Source of the DNA: Nannobrachium achirus
Lineage: Eukaryota > Chordata > Actinopteri > Myctophiformes > Myctophidae
DNA length: 64,000 nt
Reading direction: 5' to 3'
Assembly: GCA_963921795.1 (NCBI GenBank)
Contig: OY997642.1
Location: forward strand, 32,563,693-32,627,692
Of the stretch, positions 56,948 to 64,000 are shown in pieces. The translations under genes were made by a program, and so were the position numbers. The notes below the pieces were generated by a model. The model searched no databases and was not told the DNA's origin. It saw only the letters and a program-made list of their open reading frames with translations. Numbering within the stretch: the first letter of the stretch is position 1; the number at the start of each line of letters is the position of its first letter.

Positions 56948-57182
56948 TCAAATCATATAACATGCAATAATAATAACAGTCCTGGTGATGACACACGCGT
57001 GTTAAAAGGGAGATGCAATGACAAATAGGCTACTGAGGAGAATTCGCATGCTGGAAGAAAATGAAATGGAACAAAGAATGAGACTGCACACTCACGTGAG
57101 CCTGGGGTATAATAATCTTGTCTCCATCGCTCTCCTTCTCTGGCTTCTGCGCCGAAACGGACTGGAAAGTGATCTTCACCAT
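50560..57182 (-). CDS. itm2c: integral membrane protein 2C (BRI3), BRICHOS domain
   Basis: A type II membrane protein of the Golgi and cell surface; the mammalian protein restrains APP processing. Coding exons on minus, in order: 57096-57182, 53763-53900, 53366-53557, 52683-52793, 52415-52565, 51691-51782 (256 aa; human 267). The start MVKITFQSVSAQKPEKE was chosen by homology. One transmembrane helix (CCLTFGLVIFMSGLVLASIY, about 47-66) is followed by a BRICHOS domain (about 115-215) with Cys in LDKCYVIELN and HRLCYGKETY. A furin-type site RIDKR|EVKR would release a 25-residue C-terminal peptide with Cys in KRCHSIRH and ETVICDRA. HFENTFVVET identifies ITM2C rather than ITM2A/B. A minus-strand AATAAA (50563-50568 on plus) could end the 3' UTR. 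Exon 3 starts at a CAGCAG acceptor. Confidence 0.95.
52036..52096 (+). repeat. (CA)n microsatellite in itm2c intron 5
   Basis: About 30 CA units on plus (TG in the itm2c transcript). Confidence 0.95.
52184..52236. repeat. near-perfect palindrome in itm2c intron 5
   Basis: TTTCCCTCGACTTTTGGCTG (about 52184) is inverted as CAGCCAAAAGTCGAAGGAAA, joined at GACATAATATGTC. It is probably the remnant of a short MITE. Confidence 0.85.
55090..56010 (+). mobile_element. LINE 3' fragment (with MITE inserted)
   Basis: WNDLQSRLKLPVLIPLKSFK is readable near 55407-55470, typical of the C-terminus of fish L2/Rex1-like LINEs. The 3' tail 'actcgtaaaagagatcatg', ATCTGGTTAAAAAAAGGTTA, AATAAAAAAA closes it. A MITE at 55618-55807 interrupts it. 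Confidence 0.65.
55618..55807 (+). mobile_element. MITE with ~80-bp inverted arms
   Basis: AAAGGCCCATTCCCAATGGG ... TTTTTTCCATTCAAAGTGGA and GTAGATAGAGATAAA are inverted as TTTATCTCTATCTAC, TCCACTTTGAATGGAAAAAT and GGAATGGGCCTT. A poly-A/poly-T hinge lies at the centre. Confidence 0.8.
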
Positions 57183-57285
57183 GTCTGTATAATAACAGCC
57201 TGTATCTGCTTGTTGTTTGTCTACCTGGTTGTGGGTGCACTGGATCCAGCTACAGAGCAATGAAGCATTATATACTGTAGTAGTA
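57183..57285 (-). promoter_or_regulatory. itm2c: itm2c core promoter candidate with TATA box
   Basis: On minus, AGTATATAATG (TATATAA at about 57268-57275) lies 86-93 bp upstream of the ATG, leaving room for a start site near 57240 and a short 5' UTR. The assignment is by spacing only. Confidence 0.45.
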
Positions 57286-58720
57286 CAACTCGCCCCCGCC
57301 GGACAGCAGTGACATCACACACGCGTATTCTCTCTCTGACGAACGAGCTATGTGTGGGAATGGAGGAAAATCCTCCGCTCTAATACCAAAATAAGAGTCA
57401 AATGAAATCCAACACAAACTCATATCAAATGTATGTAAGCCTTTGATAGTTGTTGTGTTTCTAGTCTGGTGGCCTTTGCACAATCAAGTCGAAGCAATGC
57501 GAAAACTTCTCATACAGAATAATGACCCTCCCAAACCAGCTGCAAATAATTATTAATCGCAAATCTCTCCAAATTATTCATCACGAATGACTCCACATCT
57601 CTTACTTTGAAGATGAACTCCAAATATGGTAGTGTTCCGTGTTTAATTTAAATATGCATAGGCCTATCTGCTGTGTGCCTATCTTTGTGGCAGCTTTTAC
57701 ATCCATGGATGGATGTGGTGGGTTACATCTGATGATCATCCGGAAATTGCTCCTGAAATAGGTAGGTTCATATCCATAGAACCTAGCAAAAGATTCAATT
57801 GCTCTAATCATGGAAATCCTCATCCACAAATCTATTTCTCTGAAATGTCAGACTGAAACAAGTTTGGTCAATGAATATTTTTAATATCCTATGGATATCC
57901 TAATATGTGAATGATTATTTGCATTTATAATGTGTAGAATGTATTAGTTGCTCATTGATTTCTCAATCAGGCATTGACATTTCACAGAGCTGGATGTGAC
58001 AATTTCTGACAAATGTCTCCCATTTCCCAGCAGTGCCAGAGAATGGCTATAATGGTCAACGGGTTGAAACAACAGACCTCAAAGTTTATGGCTCACAATC
58101 CAACATGAAGGTGATGGCGTGAGAAGAGGACTGGCTGTAAGCATCATACAGAAACAACTTTATTTAGCCTATTATGTTTATAACTATTCTATTACAGTCT
58201 ATATAAGCCTACTTTATATAGCCTATAGGCCTACCTATCTGACCAAAACATTTTTGGGGGGGTTTTACAACCAACATTTGGAAGCTAAATGTCTTTCTTT
58301 CATATTATAAGTTGTATAATATTTTCAGTAGGCTTACCTCTACTCAACTACATTGTAGCCTACTTTTTCTCCACTTGAATTATTTGAAAACGAGTTAGGC
58401 CTACTACTTTGTAGATTTTGATTATTATTACAAAACACACATTAACCATTTCAGCCCTATATATTTCGCCCATATGAAAATAGATCTACAAGCTCGCATT
58501 GTGAGCTTGTAGATCTGCTATTTTCAAAATATGTTATTTGAAAACTTGACATGGGACATTCTGTATAATGAGTGCATTCCACTTAATTGAATTCTGTAGG
58601 CCTACTTCTTCTGTATAAGAAGTAGAGTAGCTATATTTATGCATTGCAGTATTGATACTTAAGTCAAAAAATGTGAGTCGGCTATTTTTCCCACCACTGC
58701 TTCAATTTATTTATATGTTA
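57286..58720. other. itm2c-hes6 divergent intergenic region
   Basis: Between the two 5' ends. 58330-58700 is an inverted copy of the CAGTGGTGG repeat with an internal palindrome (58477-58528). The rest shows no gene and may hold shared regulatory sequence. Confidence 0.45.
58477..58528. repeat. palindromic GAGCTTGTAGATCT repeat, full copy
   Basis: GAAAATAGATCTACAAGCTC, then 'gcatt', then GTGAGCTTGTAGATCTGCTATTTTC in two pieces: an almost perfect hairpin with a 5-6 nt loop. It is one of more than a dozen copies across the window. Confidence 0.85.
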
Positions 58721-58730
58721 TAAATGTCTT

Positions 58731-58747
58731 CCCCCCCCCCCCCCCCC
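58731..58747 (+). repeat. poly-C run
   Basis: About 17 C in a row, upstream of the hes6 promoter. Length is likely unreliable. Confidence 0.95.
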
Positions 58748-58804
58748 TACAATGAGACAGATAAAAGCCCCTTGACCGACGATTGGCTGTTGGAGCAGCC
58801 AGCT

Positions 58805-59018
58805 CCCGCATTCACATGTAAATCAACCGTTATAAATAAGTGCCCGTGCCCTCATCCCCTCGCTCCAAGCTGCATAACAAGTCCTGCATCACCCCGTCTG
58901 CAACCTTTGTTGGCAGCTGCAGGGACCGCCAGCCATCTGTCCCATTGACGAGCTCTGTAACGGCTGGATTAGACAATCACTTCTGTTCTGTGGCAGAGCC
59001 TGGGTTAACTTCACCAAC
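58805..59018 (+). promoter_or_regulatory. hes6: hes6 core promoter and 5' UTR
   Basis: A TATA box (TATAAATA, 58831-58838) stands 181 bp before the ATG, with an E-box CACATG (58813-58818) just upstream. The start site is expected near 58860. No intron in the 5' UTR is needed. Confidence 0.6.
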
Positions 59019-60995
59019 ATGGCCCCCATCCGCAACAACACGAACGGAATGGACAGGGATGAGGAAGATCTTGGCACTAGGGTGGACAGAAAGGTAAATG
59101 ATGATGTCTTTATCATGCAATGTGATGATCACGGTGTTTATGTTTACTTTTAACCAGTCGAGGGAAAAGTGGCCTACTTAGGCTACATGTTTAAGTAAAA
59201 GTATCAATACTGCAATCATTGTAGAAGTGCGCTGTTACAATTAAAAGTTCGGAATTCAATATTTAGCCTACTTGTAGTACTTGAGTAAAAAGTACAAAAG
59301 TAGCCTATTAGTCTACATTGTTATCAGAATGTACTTAAAGTAGGCTACCAAAAGTAGGCCTACTCATTGTGCAGAATTATGTCCCATTTCAAGATTACGT
59401 TTTCAAATATGTAGTGGCGTAAAAGTAGCAATATTTGGATCCGAGATGTGGAGTCGAAGTTCAAGTAGCCTATATTGGAAAATGGAAATACTCAAGTAAC
59501 GGACAAAAGCCTCAACACTGTAGACCTACTTGAGTACAGCACTTAAGTACATTTACTTACTTTACACCACTGGTGGTATCGCCGTAGCTATTTAACAAAT
59601 AGCGAAATGTACAAGCACACACAGCTTCGAGTCTTGTCGCTTTGTGAGCGTGTATTTCTTTTTTACGATCACAATAGCGTGCCCAAATAAACATGGACAA
59701 GCCGGATTGAAAGCAAAGCCACTCACATATCGTTTTGTTTTGTTTGTGTATTTACAGATCAGGAAACCTCTGGTTGAGAAGAAGAGGAGGGCTCGCATCA
59801 ATGAAAGTTTACAAGAACTCAGAGTTCTTATGGCAGACACGGATGATGTAAGTTGAGCTATATGCAAACATTTTTCTTATACAACATTATTGTGCGAGCC
59901 TACACGAATGGGGACTGAATCATCATATAGCATAATAACCATAAACTAACTGTTGTTTACAGTTGCAATCAAAGATGGAGAATGCTGAAGTGCTGGAGGT
60001 GACAGTGAAAAGGGTCGAGGGTATTCTGCAAAGCCGGGCTCAAGGTAAACCTTTAGCTATTCGCTACATGTGTGTAATAAGCTAGCCTACATGTTATGTC
60101 TATGCTTGTGAGGACTTGTTTTTTTTAGCAGCTTCTGTACTCACTGGTTTATGGTTTTGAGGTACTTTTAACTTTACTGGAGTATTTCCAATTATCAGTA
60201 CTTTTACTTCTACTCTGCTGCATCTCAGAGACAAATAGTGTACTTTTACTCCACTACAATTAGCCTATTTGAGAACTTTTGTTACTGTTATTTTATTATT
60301 ATTTTCAAACGATTATTATTTGATTATACGTTAAACTTTAAACTTGAAATGTAATAATGAGTACTTTTACTTTTGGTACTTTAAGTACATTTTGATACCA
60401 ATACTTTTTGTACTTTTACTCAAGTACATTCAGCCTTGTACTTGAGTACTTGAGTATTTCTACATTGCAGTATTGATACTTTTACAATGAGAGTACTTTA
60501 TCCGCCCCTGCTCACTGAGTTTGTCTCGTGTTTTTATGTTTTTTATCAGAGGTGGACGCAGAGAACCGGGAGGCGTGTGAGAGGTTTGCTGCGGGATACA
60601 TCCAGTGCATGCACGAGGTTCACACTTTCATCGCCAACTGTCCGGGCATCGACCCCGCCATCGCCGCAGAGCTCCTGAACCACCTCCTCGAAAGCATGCC
60701 CTTGAATGACGAGGACCGTCTCCAGGTGATACTGTCGGACATCGCCAGAGAATGCCCCAACAGCAACAACAACAGCACTTGGCCTGTGTCTGAGTATGCA
60801 GCACTGATCTCCCCCGGGGGAAGGAGCTGCTCATCGGCCCTGTCCCCGGCTCCCTCGACCTCCTCCTCCACCGACGACTTGTGCTCTGATCTGGACGAGA
60901 CGGACTCTGATCAAAGCCAGATCTTCATGGAAGAGGTCGAGAGTCTGGGTGCGTCCCCCTTAATGTACAGTGAATCAGTATGGAGGCCATGGTAG
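59019..60995 (+). CDS. hes6: Hes family bHLH transcription factor 6
   Basis: A nuclear bHLH-Orange protein. HES6 antagonises HES1 and promotes neurogenesis and myogenesis; the zebrafish homologue (her13.2) links FGF to the somite clock. Coding exons: 59019-59093, 59758-59847, 59963-60044, 60550-60995 (230 aa; human 224). The basic region RKPLVEKKRRARINESLQEL carries the Hes-type proline and is followed by helix 2 (SKMENAEVLEVTVKRVEGIL). The Orange domain is CERFAAGYIQCMHEVHTFIA. A serine-rich linker leads to C-terminal WRPW, the Groucho/TLE-recruiting motif. The loop is short (LMADTDDLQSKMENAEVLE), as in HES6. The ATG has context AACATGG. Another her gene is possible, but exon layout, the short loop and the 2q37-like neighbourhood favour hes6. 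Confidence 0.93.
60045..60549 (+). other. hes6 intron 3 filled by a CAGTGGTGG-family repeat
   Basis: 60160-60500 ('tacttttacttctactctgc', 'agtacattcagccttgtact') is an inverted or partial copy of the 3873-4263 repeat. No other feature is seen. Confidence 0.55.
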
Positions 60996-61013
60996 ATACA
61001 AAGTCAATTAAAC

Positions 61014-61169
61014 CAGTGTTTCTCAAACTTTCACATTTCACGGTCTCCCAGGCCAGCCCAGTGTACATTTGTACACTGTCAGAGTTACAGACTTGTATGG
61101 GTCAGTCAGGTCATAGACCCCCCCTAAAGGAACCCACAGAGTCCCTGGAATCCACTTTGAGAACCACTG
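61014..61169 (+). mobile_element. hAT-type MITE in the hes6 3' UTR, copy C, perfect TSD
   Basis: CAGTGTTTCTCAAACTTTCA ... CCACTTTGAGAACCACTG, flanked by exact AATTAAAC repeats (61006-61013 and 61170-61177). It begins 18 nt after the hes6 stop codon. Confidence 0.92.
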
Positions 61170-61661
61170 AATTAAACAAATGCATTATGCTTTTTTTCTT
61201 CTTCTTTTTTTTTTTTTAATCTTTTTTAATTTTATTTGTCTTCAGACCGTTGTGTGTAGGACATGTTATGATAAGACTAGCCTACTGTTTTTAAGGACTG
61301 TCAGCTTGTTGAATGACATCTGATAAGCTCTTTGTGTAATTATTTTGGTGTTGCAATTGAACTAATAACTAAACTTTATTTAAGAATAACTATTTAAAAA
61401 CAACTTCGCAGAGATCCATAATTAGACCCATAGGGTGTTCACCTGTTTCATCAAAGTGGAAGCAGGTATAGGCCTAGATATAAATATGTACATCATGGCT
61501 GCATAGAAAAATACATGTCCCAGTGTTAGTTGTAAGTCATTTTCGATGTTTAGGCCTGTGTTTACAATTTTGTATTTATAAATGTCTATAAATGTCTGTT
61601 ATTACCTCAGCTGATTTTCCAGTTCATAAAGTCTTACACTGACTTTTCAATATGTCTTTTG

Positions 61662-61667
61662 AATAAA
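61662..61667 (+). terminator. hes6: hes6 polyadenylation signal
   Basis: AATAAA about 670 nt after the stop codon. It is the first canonical signal in that direction and would give a 3' UTR of about 0.7 kb. Confidence 0.65.
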
Positions 61668-61679
61668 AACGAATTCACT

Positions 61680-64000
61680 GAATATAATGAGTTGTGTGGT
61701 AGCCTATTATTTGATACAGTGGTGTAATAACTAGACCTTCGTTTACTCAAGTACTGTAAAGAACTATTTTGATGTAGCCTATACTTTTACTTGAGAAGTT
61801 AACATTTTCAATCTGCCTAATACGAAGTTGGGGCATAACTCGGTTCAACCGATAAATATTGTGAAAATAGCAGATCTACAAGCTCACAACGCCTACGAGT
61901 TGTTGTGAGCTCAGCTTGCAGAATGCAGATCTGCTATTTTCAAAGTCTTTGCCTCTTTCTTATAGGCTAATTTGACAATTTGGCCAATGTTTGACCAGAT
62001 TTTATAGTAGTCCTAGCCCTATAGGCCTATAGTTTTTTTAGGTAATTAAACATATATAAAGACTTAAAGGACTTAACTACTCCTTTAAGTCTATATATAT
62101 TTTTAATACCTAAAAAACTATATGCCTATAGGCTACTATAAAATCTGGTCAAACACTGGCCAAATTGTCAAATTAGCCTATATCTTAAATTATGACTTCA
62201 CTGTCTGGAGATCCCCCAAGATCACCTGGGCTGGGGCTCCTGACTGACCCAGAGGTTGAGAACTACATTTTGATCATTTTGTAATTTTATTCTAGTAGGC
62301 TAACATTTTGAATAGGTAATGCCTGGCCTTGTAACTGAGTAGAGTCTAATCAGTAGACTATAGTTTAGTGTTTTCAAATTATTGGCTTAATGAGGTGAGA
62401 ATGGATTGGGGTTATTACTTATTAGTCTAAAACCTTAGCTTTGTTCAGTGTGAAGGCTGTCTGGATTAAGAGAAATGCCCAATAGTTAATGGAATGTGAC
62501 AGGAATGTTGTGCATGCATACCAGTATAGCTGATGATAGATGTGGGTCATTTCTAAACAGGCTAAAATCACAGTAGGGCCTATCAGAGACGCCAGGCTAA
62601 ACGTATTTAAACTGGGTTAATTTCTCTGTTTAGAAGAAAATGTGTTCTTCCTATGCCTCGATTGGTATTTGCGCTTTTCGGTAGACAAACACACACTGTC
62701 GTGAAGTTAAAGTAGGTTATGTCTAGCCTATACCTATTACCTATTATCATTCTCAGCCATTCTCAGATGGTGCAGTGGTGTAAAGTAACCACGTAGGCCT
62801 ACATTCCAAATATTAGACCTATACTTTTAGGCCTACTCCACCACAATTATTTGCTTTAGTTACTTTGTAAATTTAGATTAGGCTATTGTTATTACATGAA
62901 CAACTTCAGCCCTATAGCCTACATTTCGGTCATTTGAAAATAGCCGATCTACAAGCTCATTGTGAGCTAGCTTGTAGGTCTGCTTTTCAAGATACAAATT
63001 TCAGTGGAATGGGACATTCTGCATAACGAGTAGGCCTAGGCTACTTTTACTTTTTGTAGGCCTACTTTAAGTAGGCTACATTTTTATACCAATAGCCTAC
63101 TTTACTTTTCTAACATTTTTAATTCCGGACTTTTACTTTGTAACAGAGTATTTCTACATTGTAGCCTAGGCTATCGATAATTTTACGCAAGTAACAAATG
63201 TGAGTAGCCTACTTTTTTCCACCACTGCCCAGGTGTTGCGACAAATGAATACGAAAAGAAGCGACCTGTAGTTAAGGTTTTAGGCTAATCTCAGCTGGCA
63301 CCTCGATCAAGTTCTGATGTCATCAAGTGTTACTTTTTACACTGTCGACAAACTGAAAGCTTTCATTCAGTTGGGATTTTTCTCCCTCCCATTTACGAAA
63401 AGGACAGTAGTAGGCCTAGGGCACCCTGACCCTATAGTTTATATGGTGCAATAAAATCTTACCCCGCGTCATTTCCAATGCCAAGAGCAGGAAGACAGCT
63501 GACGAGAGGCCTTGGCTTCTCAACTTTTATTTTTCGCAGATTTGTGTCGTGAAGCCCGGGAGACCGGATTTGCGGAACTCCAAAGGTGCAAATAACTACA
63601 GGGGGGCGGTTTTGGATGTTTCGCACCTCCTCGTCTACAAATTGGGGAATCTGAGGTGTGAACAGAGGGGATGTAAATCAGCATGTCCTCTTTGATCAAA
63701 TGCGGTAAACCACGGAGGATCTGTGAGGACAGACCGGCTGCTATCTTTAAGCTTTCATTCAAAATTTAACAAGGCACCAAGCAAAGCAGACAGGCATGAA
63801 CTAGGCCTACTACATGCATGCCAATCACAGGATTAGAAAGCTGTAGACTAAATTATATGTCACACGAGTCATTAATTGATCATACATTTAGGTAACTTGA
63901 TGCGTCCAGATTAGGCCTAAATTATATTACACTAAAAACTGTTTATGGTCTATGTATAACACTTGACTAACATTATTACACCTTTATGAAAGACATGAAG
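61680..64000. other. downstream intergenic region, repeats only
   Basis: It contains a palindrome copy with an extra inner hairpin (61863-61944), a foldback (61968-62180) and an inverted CAGTGGTGG repeat (about 62770-63232) with another palindrome inside (62935-62985). 63470-63780 has slightly higher GC and an open minus frame (63520-63762) with no recognisable features. No gene is called. Confidence 0.5.
61968..62180. repeat. foldback of about 100-bp arms
   Basis: GACAATTTGGCCAATGTTTG, ACCAGATTTTATAGTAGTCC ... AGACTTAAAGGA is inverted as TCCTTTAAGTCT ... CTACTATAAAATCTGGTCAA, ACACTGGCCAAATTGTC. The loop is only a few bases around ACTTAACTACT. Confidence 0.88.

Larger units (their letters stand above)
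53901..57095 (-). other. itm2c intron 1 (3.2 kb)
   Basis: It holds a copy of the GAGCTTGTAGATCT palindrome (54978-55045), an LINE 3' part on plus (about 55090-56010), a MITE (55618-55807), another palindrome copy (56173-56210) and an L2-like tail (56800-56945) ending in (TCAA)n. No nested gene is seen. Confidence 0.6.

Noticed and set aside
63520-63762. Possible small gene downstream of hes6 (80-codon minus frame)
   Set aside because: It has no recognisable domain, splice pattern or promoter, and lies in a repeat-rich flank.

Overview
The window is a piece of a ray-finned (teleost-type) fish nuclear genome. It holds intron-rich vertebrate genes with short exons and GT-AG introns, eukaryotic tRNA genes with internal A and B boxes, a Rex3-type LINE ending in GATG repeats, and many hAT-type MITEs, SINEs and CA/TG microsatellites. 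The genes present are neighbours on the distal long arm of human chromosome 2 (2q37), so the block is a conserved vertebrate synteny segment.

Layout, left to right. (1) 1-1500: tRNA-Trp(CCA) on plus and tRNA-Pro(AGG) on minus, with a decayed Rex3-like LINE between them. (2) About 3.2-30.6 kb, plus strand: gigyf2, rebuilt as one noncoding and 28 coding exons (about 1358 aa). Its product is the 4EHP- and GYF-domain translational repressor. Its introns are full of transposon relics. (3) About 32.1-41.4 kb, plus: snorc, a small type I membrane proteoglycan (117 aa, three coding exons). Its last exon is wedged between two long TG arrays. (4) 42.7-45.1 kb, plus: gpr55, a class A GPCR whose coding region is split by an intron. 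(5) 45.6-47.4 kb, minus: an L2-like LINE remnant. (6) 50.5-57.3 kb, minus: itm2c (BRI3, BRICHOS domain, 256 aa, six exons). (7) 58.8-61.7 kb, plus: hes6 (bHLH-Orange-WRPW, 230 aa, four exons), divergent from itm2c.

The genes do not form one pathway. gigyf2 acts in mRNA repression, snorc in cartilage matrix, gpr55 in lysophospholipid sensing, itm2c in secretory-pathway BRICHOS chaperoning, and hes6 in Notch/Hes transcription control. They are linked by synteny.

The least ordinary material is repeat-borne. One repeat family has subterminal inverted repeats and a 3' hairpin, an architecture like Helentron-derived HINEs, and several copies carry arrays of perfect CArG boxes (CCATATATGG). A second, very small palindromic repeat (core GAGCTTGTAGATC) recurs at more than a dozen sites, including inside unrelated transposons. 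There is also an apparent 1-nt G insertion in a gigyf2 exon that a 2-nt-shifted donor would compensate. All exon boundaries were read by eye from splice signals and remembered family sequences. None was tested by alignment.
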